Below, piece after piece: positions 16,994 to 26,134 of a DNA stretch of 64,000 bases. Positions within the stretch are counted from its first letter, which is position 1. Each line of letters starts with the position of its first letter. Under the pieces are notes generated by a model that saw nothing but the letters and a program-made list of their open reading frames with translations, made no database searches and was not told where the DNA came from. The DNA comes from Candidatus Gastranaerophilales bacterium (GTDB lineage Bacteria > Cyanobacteriota > Vampirovibrionia > Gastranaerophilales > Gastranaerophilaceae): positions 62,001 through 126,000 of the forward strand of contig CANQNW010000001.1 in assembly GCA_947625305.1 (NCBI GenBank), in the 5' to 3' direction. The position numbers and the translations under genes were made by a program.

Positions 16994-19081
16994 TTATTCC
17001 TTTTTATTAGTTCCAAAAACTTCATAATAAAGACTTTTTAATTTATCTTTATCGTCAACATAGCTGCCGTTTTCATCAAGTTTCATTGCTTCACCTGCAC
17101 TTAAAAATATACATCCTCTTACTATACATTCAGGTTTATCAAGTGAATCTTCCACCATAAAAGCGGGAATTTTTGTTTCTTTTTCAATTTGTTCAACGGA
17201 ATTAAACTTTAATACTCTGCCTTTTTTTGTCATTACGTATATGTATGATGGCAGCTGATTAATTTTATTTGTTGGTTTAACTATTGGGGTAAATGATTCA
17301 ACAATAGCATTTAATTTATCTTTATCAACGCAAGAAGTACCATCAGGCAAGGTTTTTTCAAGGTTTTTGGCATAGATAAATTTTAAACCTTTAACGCAAT
17401 CTGTTGCACCGCTAACACAATTAACAATCACGGCAGGAGAAATTCCAAGTTTTGTTGATGCCTCGGTTACTCCGCTATATTGCACTAATTTACCCTTTTT
17501 ACTTACGGCATATAATTCATGCCCTGTTTTCTTTTTGATTTCTTGCTGTTTTACAGTCTTTTCAGGTTTTATTTTACTGACAGGAGGTTTTTGTTTTTTC
17601 TCAACTATTCCATCTTTAGGTTTTTTATATATTTTTTTATCTGTCTGAATATTAGATTTATTTGCAGATTTTAATGAATCAGGTTTTTGCGGTTTGATTT
17701 TTTGAGTATCCGCATTAGTATTACGGGGTTTATTAAAGTCAGGTCTGAATTTTTCAATATGTTTTCTGGTTCTTCTCTCTTTATTAATTGAATTTAATTT
17801 ATCAATATCTAATTTGTATGTTCCATCGGACTGCTTTGTTTCAACTTCGTTTGCATAAATAATAACATAGCCTTTTACAATTTTTCTTATACCTTTTGCA
17901 CCTGAAGAAATTTTATCATAAGCAACCCCTAATTTTTCTGCTGCTTCCCTTTGAATACTATATCTTTCATAACTGCCATCATCCTCTACAAGATAAACAG
18001 GACTGTTTTTAACACGAATACCTTCAGAAAGCTCTCTTATTTTACCTTCATTTATAATTACTCTTCCGTCATCAGTTGTATCTTCGACCTCAGCAGCCTC
18101 AACAAATCTGTATCTGCCGACACTTGAAAATTCACCTTGCAGATATCTTATTATATTATCTTCCGAAATATTAAGTTCTTTTCCTGCAATTGAAATATCA
18201 TCAAACTTTTTATACTTACCTTCTATACCTATTGCATAAATTGGTTTACCTGCTATATCTTTTATATATTTTCTTGAAAATTTTTGTATTATTACTTCTT
18301 TAATTTTATTTTCGTCAACAAAATAACTTCCGTCATCATTTCGGATTTGAACGTCCAAGGCTTTTGAAAAAGTATAATCGCCGGCTGTATTTTTTCTTCC
18401 CGTAAGGCAATTTGATATTCTTGATGGCGCAATACCCAGTTTTTCGGAGGCTTTTAATTGAGAATCAAATCTTTCATAAGTTCCGTTTTTATGAATAGCA
18501 TAAAAAGAATTTCCGTTATTTGATTCATAAGCTTTAATTTGTAATTCTTTAAGTGCATCAGTATCAATAGTTATATTGCCGTTTTCATCTTTTTTTTCAA
18601 CTTGGGAAGCAAAAACAAAAATTTGATTTTTCCCTCCGCCATGCGACATATGATATCTCATATTTGATGGTTCTATGCCGTAATATTCAGCTGCTTCTTT
18701 TTCATTAGCAAATTTTTTATAATTGCCTTTTTCATCAATAGAGTATACAGCAATTGCCTTCCCTTTATGTCCATCCGGGATATTATTAACTTCATTAATT
18801 TTAGCTTTTAATTTATCATTATCTATAACGGAATTTCCATCACTATCTTTACTTTCAATTTCTGAGGCTCTAAAAAAATAATATCCTTTTGTTTTTTTGA
18901 CATGTCCGCATAAACATCCCGAAACAGATTTTGGATTAATACCTAATTTTTCTTGTATCTCTGAAGTTCCTTGAAATTTATCACATGATAAATCATCTTT
19001 TACAGCATAAATATAAGGTTTAACACCACCTTTAAAACTTAAATAATTTGATATTTTACATGGATTAAATAACACTCTCAT
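16994..19081 (-). CDS. Protein of seven tandem NUMOD1-like modules
   Basis: 695 aa. N-terminal motif NYLSFKGG (about residues 12-19), five modules, a basic linker rich in Lys and Pro (about residues 450-520), then two C-terminal modules of the same type as in the two following genes. Module signature: xxYAIxxxGxYxxFxSxxEAxxxLGI, then IxxxLxG, then GYxFxxAxxVE. No nuclease, signal peptide or membrane segment. First gene of the set; its stop is only 4 bases from the next start, so the genes are co-translated. Paralogues of unequal module number point to expansion by recombination between repeats. Confidence 0.75.
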   Translation of the reverse strand: MRVLFNPCKISNYLSFKGGVKPYIYAVKDDLSCDKFQGTSEIQEKLGINPKSVSGCLCGHVKKTKGYYFFRASEIESKDSDGNSVIDNDKLKAKINEVNNIPDGHKGKAIAVYSIDEKGNYKKFANEKEAAEYYGIEPSNMRYHMSHGGGKNQIFVFASQVEKKDENGNITIDTDALKELQIKAYESNNGNSFYAIHKNGTYERFDSQLKASEKLGIAPSRISNCLTGRKNTAGDYTFSKALDVQIRNDDGSYFVDENKIKEVIIQKFSRKYIKDIAGKPIYAIGIEGKYKKFDDISIAGKELNISEDNIIRYLQGEFSSVGRYRFVEAAEVEDTTDDGRVIINEGKIRELSEGIRVKNSPVYLVEDDGSYERYSIQREAAEKLGVAYDKISSGAKGIRKIVKGYVIIYANEVETKQSDGTYKLDIDKLNSINKERRTRKHIEKFRPDFNKPRNTNADTQKIKPQKPDSLKSANKSNIQTDKKIYKKPKDGIVEKKQKPPVSKIKPEKTVKQQEIKKKTGHELYAVSKKGKLVQYSGVTEASTKLGISPAVIVNCVSGATDCVKGLKFIYAKNLEKTLPDGTSCVDKDKLNAIVESFTPIVKPTNKINQLPSYIYVMTKKGRVLKFNSVEQIEKETKIPAFMVEDSLDKPECIVRGCIFLSAGEAMKLDENGSYVDDKDKLKSLYYEVFGTNKKE

Positions 19082-19128
19082 TATTTTTTATCTTTCTCAT
19101 AATATTTGCAGGATAAAATTTTAGAAAT

Positions 19129-19158
19129 AAAAAGCCGAAGACAAACCTTCGGCTTTTT
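19129..19158. terminator. Rho-independent terminator
   Basis: 12-bp stem AAAAAGCCGAAG / CTTCGGCTTTTT, loop ACAAAC. Ends the leftward transcript of the 121-aa gene and separates it from the NUMOD1-like genes downstream. Confidence 0.88.
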
Positions 19159-19164
19159 AAATAA

Positions 19165-19530
19165 CTAAATTACATCAAATTTATAACTTGTTGATGCCTT
19201 TTCATTATGTTTTTTAGCGATTTTTTCTACTTTAGCCATATCTACTTCGCCATTTTTACCTTGAATATCCTGATATCTTGCAACAACATAATGTCCTGTA
19301 GGTAAAGCTCGTTTTTTCATGCTTTCTGCAATAGGACCTTGTAATGTTTTTTGAGATAAAATATCACTTTTTATTGCAGCATAATTATATAAACCTTCAG
19401 GTGATTTAACTAAGTTTGCATCGGGAGATATTACATAAAAACTGTTAACCCAGCTTATTTGACCCTTATCGGACTTTTGTCTTGCACTAAAATTTACATT
19501 CCCATAATTTGGGGAAAAAGATACTTTCAT
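19165..19530 (-). CDS. Small NUMOD1-array-related protein with N-terminal NFSAR motif
   Basis: 121 aa from ATG 19530 (AAAGGA upstream; the frame is open further but has no better start). It begins MKVSFSPNYGNVNFSARQ, like the N-termini of the neighbouring module proteins, and ends with a single degenerate unit (GHYVVARYQDIQGKNGEVD, then MAKVEKIAKKHNEK) that matches the end of a NUMOD1-like module. The helix-turn-helix part is not clear. Separated from the larger paralogues by a terminator. Function unknown. Confidence 0.65.
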   Translation of the reverse strand: MKVSFSPNYGNVNFSARQKSDKGQISWVNSFYVISPDANLVKSPEGLYNYAAIKSDILSQKTLQGPIAESMKKRALPTGHYVVARYQDIQGKNGEVDMAKVEKIAKKHNEKASTSYKFDVI

Positions 19531-19596
19531 TTTTTTTAAATTCCTTTCTTTTAGATTTACAATCAAACAAAAAACCATAAAAATTTTTTTTGCTAA

Positions 19597-20226
19597 TTAA
19601 AATTTTTTATTATCATGGTTTACCGTAAATTGAAGGAAATTACCTATCAGATTTTCATTCCAAACCTGAACATAATTAGGGACATTTAATACGCAAGGTG
19701 TAAAATTCCAAATATATTTAATACCCGATTTAACTAAAAAATCCGTAACTTCTTGAGCAAATTGCCTCGGAACGGTTAAAATAACAATTTTAACCTCCTG
19801 TCTTTCAGCCATTTCAGGAAGTTTATCGATATCATATACTTTTTTTCCGTTAATTATTGTACCGATTTTTAAATAACTGTTATCAAAAAGAGCAGAAATA
19901 TGAAATCCGTATGCTTCAAAATTATCATACTTCGCAAGCGCCATAGCAAGATTGCCCGCTCCTACTATATAAGCATTTTTTATAGTCTTAAACTTTAAAG
20001 TTTCTTCTATTAAACTTTTTAAATCATAAGCTTTGTATCCGACTTTGCACTTTCCTTTATACTTTAAAAGTGCAATATCTTTTCTTACTTGAGTATTATC
20101 AATATGCAATAAATCAGCTATTTGAGGACTTGATATATATTCAATATTTTTTTCTATATAATCTGTCAAAATGCTGTGATATAAAGTTAACCTGTTAATA
20201 ACTTTATCCGTAATAACTTTTTTCAT
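19597..20226 (-). CDS. rex: Redox-sensing transcriptional repressor Rex
   Basis: 209 aa. N-terminal winged helix (IADLLHIDNTQVRKDIALL at about residues 36-54, the Rex DNA-recognition pattern) followed by a Rossmann fold with GAGNLAMAL for NADH binding. Rex represses fermentation genes until the NADH/NAD+ ratio rises. It lies directly downstream of adhE, its classic target, with only a terminator between them. The C-terminus matches normal Rex (NFTPCVLNVP). Confidence 0.93.
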   Translation of the reverse strand: MKKVITDKVINRLTLYHSILTDYIEKNIEYISSPQIADLLHIDNTQVRKDIALLKYKGKCKVGYKAYDLKSLIEETLKFKTIKNAYIVGAGNLAMALAKYDNFEAYGFHISALFDNSYLKIGTIINGKKVYDIDKLPEMAERQEVKIVILTVPRQFAQEVTDFLVKSGIKYIWNFTPCVLNVPNYVQVWNENLIGNFLQFTVNHDNKKF

Positions 20227-20238
20227 TTAGATAATCCT

Positions 20239-20267
20239 AAAAAAGAGAGGAGCAAAAAGCCCCTCTC
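20239..20267 (-). terminator. Terminator after adhE
   Basis: Minus-strand stem GAGAGGGGC / GCTCCTCTC with loop TTTTT and a following T-run; one G-U pair. Located between the adhE stop and the rex start. Confidence 0.8.
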
Positions 20268-20279
20268 AAAATGTGTAAA

Positions 20280-22973
20280 TTAAACTATACCTTTATATGC
20301 ATCAAGGTAAATTTTCTTTATGTCTGACATTAACGGATAAACAGGGTTAGCGCCCGTGCATTGATCGTCAAATGCAAGTTCAACAAGTTCATCCAAGTTA
20401 GCCATAAAGGTCTTTTCATCAACACCAAAATCTTTAATAGAATTTGGAAGATTAATTTTCTTCATAAGGTTATCAACGGCTTTAATAAGAAGTTCAACCT
20501 TTTCATCATCATTCTTACCGCCCAAGCCGAGTTCATCAGCAACCTGTCCGTATCTTGTTTTAGCGCAAGGGAACTTGTACTGAGGGAATATGGCTTGTTT
20601 TTTCGGTGCGTCAGATGCGTTAAATTTAATAACTTGTCTGATTAATAAAGCATTAGCAACACCATGCGGTACATGATACATCGCACCTAACTTATGAGCC
20701 ATAGAGTGGCAAACACCTAAGAACGAGTTAGCGAATGCCATACCTGCAATAGTTGCGGCATAATGCATTTTTTCTCTTGCTATAGGATCATTAGCACCTT
20801 CATTATATGACCGTTCTAAGTATCTGAATACCAATTTTGTTGCCTCTAAAGCATTTGAATTAGTAAAGTTTGTTGCCATATTTGAAACATAAGCTTCAAG
20901 TGCATGAACTAAAGCATCAATACCTGAAGCGGAGGTTAAACCTTTCGGCATTCCGTCAACAAAGTTCGGGTCTACGATTGCCATATTAGGTGTTAATGCA
21001 TAATCTGCTATAGCATATTTTACGTGTGTTTCATCATCCGTAATAATAGCAAACGGAGTAACTTCACTGCCCGTACCTGATGTTGTAGGAATTGCAACCA
21101 TTGTAGCCTTTTTCCCAAGCTCCGGTATTGAGCAGATTCTCTTTCTTATATCCATAAATCTCATTGAAATATCAGAGAAATTAGTTTCAGGCTGTTCATA
21201 CATTAACCATAATATTTTAGCGGCATCCATAGGAGAACCCCCGCCTAATGCAATAATTACATCAGGTTCAAAAGGTCTTAAAATAGATATTGCCTGATTA
21301 ATTGTAGATAATGTCGGGTCGGGTTTTACATCAAAGAATACTTCATGTTCAATGCCGATTTCATCAAGAACTTTAGTAATAGTATCAACGGCACCCGAGT
21401 TAAATAAAAATCTGTCCGTAACAATAAATGCACGTTTTTTACCTGCAAGTTCTCTTAATGCTAAATCGGTAGCACCTCTTTTGAAGTAAATTTTAGCAGG
21501 AACCTTAAACCACAACATATTTTCTCTCCTTTCAGCAACGGTTTTGTAGTTAAGTAAGTTTTCAACACCAACGTTACCCGAAACGGCATTGCCGCCCCAA
21601 GAACCGCAGCCGAGTGTTAAAGACGGTTCTAATTTAAAGTTATATAAGTCGCCGATACCGCCTTGAGAAGATGGTGAGTTAACCAAAACTCTGCATGTAG
21701 GCATTTTTTCGGCATATTGGTCAATTCTTTCTTTATGGCGGTCATCGGTATAAATAACCGAAGTATGACCTGCACCGCCTTTTGAAACAAGTTCATAAGC
21801 CATTTCAGCAGCCTCTTCAAAATTCTTTGCTTTATACATTGATAAAACAGGGGATAATTTTTCACGGCTGAACGGGTCATTCCAATCAACTTTTGGTCTT
21901 TCAACCAATAATATTTTAGCATTATCGGGAACTTTAAATCCTGCAAGTTTAGCAATTGTATGAGCAGTTTGTCCTACTACTGCAGCATTTGCAGTTCCTC
22001 TTTTAGGATCAATTAAAGGTAAATCAACTAATTTTTGTGTTTCAGTTTTATTTACAAGGTAAGCACCACGATATACAAATTCTTTTTTAACTTCTTCATA
22101 AACATCTTTAACAACAATAACGGATTGTTCCGATGCACAAATCATACCGTTATCAAATGTCTTAGACATAAGGATTGAAGAAACAGCCGTTTTAATATCA
22201 GCAGTTTCATCAATAACCGCAGGAGTATTGCCGGGGCCTACACCTAATGCAGGGTTGCCGGATGAGTATGCGGCTTTAACCATGCCGGGACCGCCCGTTG
22301 CTAAGATACAATCAATTTCTTTATGATTCATTAAAGCACTGGATAATTCAATAGAAGGAACATCAATCCAGCCGATAATATTTTCGGGAGCTCCTGCTTT
22401 AACTGCTGCATCCAAAACGACTTTAGCAGCCGCTATAGTTGATTTTGTAGCTCTCGGATGCGGTGAAAAGATAATACCGTTTCTTGTTTTTAAAGCGATT
22501 AACGATTTAAATATTGCGGTAGAAGTAGGGTTTGTTGTAGGAATAATACCTGCTAACACCCCTAAAGGTTCAGCAACGACTTTTATACCGTTAGCTTTAT
22601 CTTCTCTAATAATTCCGCAGGTTTTAGCATTTTTATGTTTATTATAAATATATTCTGATGCAAAGTGATTTTTAATAATTTTATCCTCTAAAACCCCCAT
22701 GCCTGTTTCTTCAACAGCCATTCTTGCAAGAGGAATACGAGCCTTATCGGCAGCAGCTGCTGCAGCTTTAAATATTGCATCCACTTGTTCTTGAGTGTAT
22801 GTTTCAAATATTTTTTGAGCTTTTTTAACTTTTGATATCAATACTTCTAACTGTTCTAAGGTTTCAACAGTATTTGTTTGATTCAAAGCTTTTTCTAAAG
22901 CATCAACATTTTTTTTGGTCTTTACCGTTTTCTTTACGGTAGTTTTAGTCGTAGATTTACCCTTTGTTGCCAT
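20280..22973 (-). CDS. adhE: Bifunctional aldehyde-alcohol dehydrogenase AdhE
   Basis: 897 aa. The N-terminal half is a CoA-acylating aldehyde dehydrogenase with catalytic Cys279 in DNGMICASEQS. The C-terminal half is an iron-dependent alcohol dehydrogenase with GGGSPMDAAK and metal-binding histidines in ALVHALEAYVS and HSMAHKLGAMYHVPHG. It turns acetyl-CoA into ethanol and reoxidises two NADH. Unusual is a Lys/Thr-rich extension of about 25 residues at the N-terminus (KSTTKTTVKKTVKTKK) before the normal start. The next gene encodes Rex, the usual regulator. This marks the organism as an ethanol-forming fermenter. Confidence 0.97.
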   Translation of the reverse strand: MATKGKSTTKTTVKKTVKTKKNVDALEKALNQTNTVETLEQLEVLISKVKKAQKIFETYTQEQVDAIFKAAAAAADKARIPLARMAVEETGMGVLEDKIIKNHFASEYIYNKHKNAKTCGIIREDKANGIKVVAEPLGVLAGIIPTTNPTSTAIFKSLIALKTRNGIIFSPHPRATKSTIAAAKVVLDAAVKAGAPENIIGWIDVPSIELSSALMNHKEIDCILATGGPGMVKAAYSSGNPALGVGPGNTPAVIDETADIKTAVSSILMSKTFDNGMICASEQSVIVVKDVYEEVKKEFVYRGAYLVNKTETQKLVDLPLIDPKRGTANAAVVGQTAHTIAKLAGFKVPDNAKILLVERPKVDWNDPFSREKLSPVLSMYKAKNFEEAAEMAYELVSKGGAGHTSVIYTDDRHKERIDQYAEKMPTCRVLVNSPSSQGGIGDLYNFKLEPSLTLGCGSWGGNAVSGNVGVENLLNYKTVAERRENMLWFKVPAKIYFKRGATDLALRELAGKKRAFIVTDRFLFNSGAVDTITKVLDEIGIEHEVFFDVKPDPTLSTINQAISILRPFEPDVIIALGGGSPMDAAKILWLMYEQPETNFSDISMRFMDIRKRICSIPELGKKATMVAIPTTSGTGSEVTPFAIITDDETHVKYAIADYALTPNMAIVDPNFVDGMPKGLTSASGIDALVHALEAYVSNMATNFTNSNALEATKLVFRYLERSYNEGANDPIAREKMHYAATIAGMAFANSFLGVCHSMAHKLGAMYHVPHGVANALLIRQVIKFNASDAPKKQAIFPQYKFPCAKTRYGQVADELGLGGKNDDEKVELLIKAVDNLMKKINLPNSIKDFGVDEKTFMANLDELVELAFDDQCTGANPVYPLMSDIKKIYLDAYKGIV

Positions 22974-23166
22974 AATGTTTCGAATCCTTTCGTGATTAAA
23001 ATCTCTATTTACAGCAAACCATAAAATTTCATGAAAGTCAATAATTTCACAGATTAAGAACTTATAAAGATACTCGGAATATTTTTAACAAAATACCCTC
23101 TAAACAGAGTAGGGAATTAAAAAATCTTTATGATATAACTTATTGATATAAATCGGATATAGTTAT

Positions 23167-23646
23167 ATGGGAAATACTTTAATGCACGAATTAAGCGACA
23201 GTTTTAAAAAATATTTATTGGTAAAATATACACAATCAAAATTAAATCACAGCAGGAAGAATTTATTTAAAACACTTCCCTGGATACAAAGTAAAAGTAT
23301 TTTTAATACAATTAATACACATTTAAACTTATTATTAAATTCTTTATTATCAACATCTGACAGACAATCTTTAAGACAAAATAAATTTATAGTAGATTCT
23401 ATTTTTAAATATACTCTTGAAAGAAGTGAAAACCTTTTAAAATCCAATAAAAAGACAAGAGATATTAAATCTTATATGCAATTAAACTCATATATTGTTT
23501 ATGATGAAATAATTAAGGGATTAAAATCCGATAAAAACAAAAAGACAATAAAATTTAACATTGAAAAGCAATTATCCGAAATTCAGGAAAAATTGGATTC
23601 AAAAACAGATATAAATTCAATATTAGAAACAGTAATTACTCAATAA
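23167..23646 (+). CDS. Unknown small helical protein
   Basis: Up to 159 aa, not recognised. It is rich in Lys, Ser, Asn and Leu, predicted helical, and has no signal peptide. ATG 23167 has a -10-like TATAGT only 3 bases upstream. ATG 23182, five codons later, has GGGA about 8 bases upstream and may be the true start. It lies divergent from adhE and convergent with the next gene, from which it is separated by 11 bases. Confidence 0.55.
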   Translation: MGNTLMHELSDSFKKYLLVKYTQSKLNHSRKNLFKTLPWIQSKSIFNTINTHLNLLLNSLLSTSDRQSLRQNKFIVDSIFKYTLERSENLLKSNKKTRDIKSYMQLNSYIVYDEIIKGLKSDKNKKTIKFNIEKQLSEIQEKLDSKTDINSILETVITQ

Positions 23647-23657
23647 TATCAGTTAAA

Positions 23658-24125
23658 TTATTTTTGTTTAACAGATGCCTTCACCGATTTACTATTTTTT
23701 TGATTTAACCATTGAGTTTTATATTTTAATACCAAGGCAAACGGACAATTATTACCTTCCCAAGTGCCGCTTATAACTTTTTCGGATTTATCAACCTCCA
23801 AAATTCTGTTACAATAAGCATTAATTGACTGACCACCAAAAGTTGTACCTTGATAATATGAAGTATTTCCATAGTGGTTGATTGTACCACTTGTATCTGA
23901 AGGCATATCAATTGTTTTATTATCTCTCCAAACATAAATTTTTCTGCCTGCAATAACCTTTTCTTCAGATGGAAATCCCCATTGATTAATTACCGTATTT
24001 ATATTTTCTCCAATCCAGCTTTCAATTATTGTAGTCATTGTTTTATTAACACCGGCAGAAAATGAGGGCTGAATACTAAAAAAAACTACTGATATAAATA
24101 TAAAACTTTTTAGAATAAATTTCAT
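23658..24125 (-). CDS. Small exported protein of unknown function
   Basis: 155 aa from ATG 24125 (an in-frame GTG lies 5 codons upstream). Signal peptide KFILKSFIFISVVFFSIQPSFSAG, then a compact domain that begins with WIGENINTVINQWGFPSEE, resembling the opening of small envelope proteins of the SmpA/BamE kind, followed by KIYVWRD. Two cysteines (YCNRI and NNCPF) could form a disulphide outside the cytoplasm. Basic C-terminal tail. Role in the envelope is inferred from the signal peptide. Confidence 0.65.
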   Translation of the reverse strand: MKFILKSFIFISVVFFSIQPSFSAGVNKTMTTIIESWIGENINTVINQWGFPSEEKVIAGRKIYVWRDNKTIDMPSDTSGTINHYGNTSYYQGTTFGGQSINAYCNRILEVDKSEKVISGTWEGNNCPFALVLKYKTQWLNQKNSKSVKASVKQK

Positions 24126-24187
24126 ATTAATTTTTTCCACTCACTTTAATTAGTATTATACCTATATTTGCTAAAAACACAAATATA

Positions 24188-26005
24188 TTAACAAGGCTGT
24201 CTTAATATATAATCAAACTTTTTAAGACCGTTAATTAAAGCGGGATTATGAATACCTTTAGCCTGTAATGCTTTCACTAAAGCATCTGCAAAATTTAAAC
24301 CTTTACCTTTAGAAAGATTATCAAAATATTCTTTTTCATAATCTCTTGTTGCTCTATAAGCCCAATTTGCACTTTGTGTATTAGGTTCATTAATTCTTCT
24401 ATCAGAACCTAAAATATCAGGCAGAGTAGCAAATTGATTTTTTGTAGTAAATAATTCAGCAAAAGCTGCATCTGCAAGTTTTTTATTTGATGATTTAAGT
24501 TCATGTGCATTTAATTTTAAATCTTTAGCCAATATTTCTGCTTTATTTGGCGAATCTTTTTTATTCGTAACCTGCTCTATTAAAGTAGGGTCATCGTGTG
24601 TACCTATACCAATTGTATAATCACCGGGTTTCATATTCTGGTATTTATTATCAGACTTCGCTTCATAGTGTTTAACCCTGCCCCAATCAGACTTTGAATA
24701 ACGGGTTATATGAATTAATTCTGCGCCTGTATTTTTTACGGCCTCCAATGAGTCATAAGCATTTCCACCCAGCAGTTCCAAAAATACTCTATCATGAGGT
24801 ACATTATTATTATCCGCAGCTTTTAAAATAATATTTTTTATAATATATCTGCCGTTATCAGGAACTTTCGGATCAGAAATTTTTTTGCCCAGCTTATTCC
24901 CGTTTGAATCGAATTTATCGTACCCGTTTTCTTTAATCGGCTCACAGAGTATTGGTTTAATTAACTGCCAAGCTGCATCAATTCTTACACCGTTATATCT
25001 TTTGAAGAATAAGTTAAATTTATTATATAAAAGTTCACCCGCATCGGATTTTATCTTTCCGAAATCAATAGCAGGCGACCAGCAGGAATACTGATTATTC
25101 CCTATATCACAGCCAAAATCGATATTATCGTAAAATGCCGACTTATGCGCCCATACATCTTTAGCCGAAAACCCTATCTGACAGTCGCCGTAGATTTCAA
25201 TACCCTGGCGGTTAAATTCTGCTTTAGATTCTTGCTGCTGTTTATCTGCGATAAATTGAACAAATTCACTAAAATCAACAATATTTATGCCATTTTCATC
25301 GGTAACTTTTTTAAGATTTTCAATTAATTTTTTGTTACCTTCTTTTGTTGCAAAAACATTTTGATACTCATACGGCCAATCTTTTACATTTTCTGATTTA
25401 TTTAATTGCGCACTCGCATCAAACAGCGCATCTTTTTCAAGCCAATATTCATTTTCTTTTTTAAATTTTTCAAATTCTTTTTTTAAAGGCGAAGAAGAAT
25501 CCAATTTGGAAAACTCTACAAAAGCCTTCTTAAGCATAGCTTTCTGCCCGTCAGCACTAAATATATTATCATAATTGACCGAATCCGATTTTTTTGTACG
25601 ATTCATATATGAAGAATTAATATCATCTTCTGAAAGTAAACTGCCGTAACGGTCACTTTGAAGCTTTGTTAAATCTATAATATGCATACCGAGTGAAAAA
25701 CTTGTTCCCGAGTATGGGGAGCGGATAAAATTAGAAATTTCGCCCTGAGGCTGCAACTGAATAGAGTTTATACCGCACATTGCCTTTAAAAATCTCGCCA
25801 TCTTTTGAGCATCATACGAAAAACTTGATCCTATTCCCGTGTCATGTTCTTGAGTAGGTACACTGAAATCAAATATTGTTGCCGTAGTTTTTTCCAGACC
25901 CAATGCTTGTTTGGCCTGATTTTGAAGAGCAGAAAATTCTTCTTTTTCTTTACTTGTCAAACTTCTGCCGAAAGACACCATTGGTTTAATGCTAGTTACT
26001 TGCAT
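24188..26005 (-). CDS. Divergent 4-alpha-glucanotransferase (GH77, MalQ-like)
   Basis: 605 aa from ATG 26005 (AGGAG 9 bases upstream). GH77 landmarks are SPYSGTSFSLG (residues 97-107), GIEIYGDCQIGFSAKDVWAH (268-287), nucleophile Asp343 in GVRIDAAWQ, acid/base Glu410 in FLELLGG and the third acidic residue Asp471 in GTHDDPT. The enzyme moves alpha-1,4-glucan chains between acceptors in glycogen or maltodextrin metabolism. Motifs are looser than in standard MalQ (RIDAAWQ instead of RIDHFRG), so substrate choice may differ. The N-terminus MQVTSIKPMVSFGRS resembles the short NFKG-like leader found on other lineage-specific proteins here. Confidence 0.8.
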   Translation of the reverse strand: MQVTSIKPMVSFGRSLTSKEKEEFSALQNQAKQALGLEKTTATIFDFSVPTQEHDTGIGSSFSYDAQKMARFLKAMCGINSIQLQPQGEISNFIRSPYSGTSFSLGMHIIDLTKLQSDRYGSLLSEDDINSSYMNRTKKSDSVNYDNIFSADGQKAMLKKAFVEFSKLDSSSPLKKEFEKFKKENEYWLEKDALFDASAQLNKSENVKDWPYEYQNVFATKEGNKKLIENLKKVTDENGINIVDFSEFVQFIADKQQQESKAEFNRQGIEIYGDCQIGFSAKDVWAHKSAFYDNIDFGCDIGNNQYSCWSPAIDFGKIKSDAGELLYNKFNLFFKRYNGVRIDAAWQLIKPILCEPIKENGYDKFDSNGNKLGKKISDPKVPDNGRYIIKNIILKAADNNNVPHDRVFLELLGGNAYDSLEAVKNTGAELIHITRYSKSDWGRVKHYEAKSDNKYQNMKPGDYTIGIGTHDDPTLIEQVTNKKDSPNKAEILAKDLKLNAHELKSSNKKLADAAFAELFTTKNQFATLPDILGSDRRINEPNTQSANWAYRATRDYEKEYFDNLSKGKGLNFADALVKALQAKGIHNPALINGLKKFDYILRQPC

Positions 26006-26134
26006 GCACACATACTCCTATAAGACCTTATATATATAATAAACGTAAAAAAAATATTTGCCAGTTTTAATAAAAATATTAACAAATAATAAAAAATATG
26101 ATATTTTATATTTTGTACCTGCCGGAGAAAAAGT

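Noticed and set aside
23095-23122. Hairpin CCCTCT..AGAG-TAGGG as a riboswitch or terminator
   Set aside because: Short stem with bulge, no T-run and no recognisable conserved riboswitch core.
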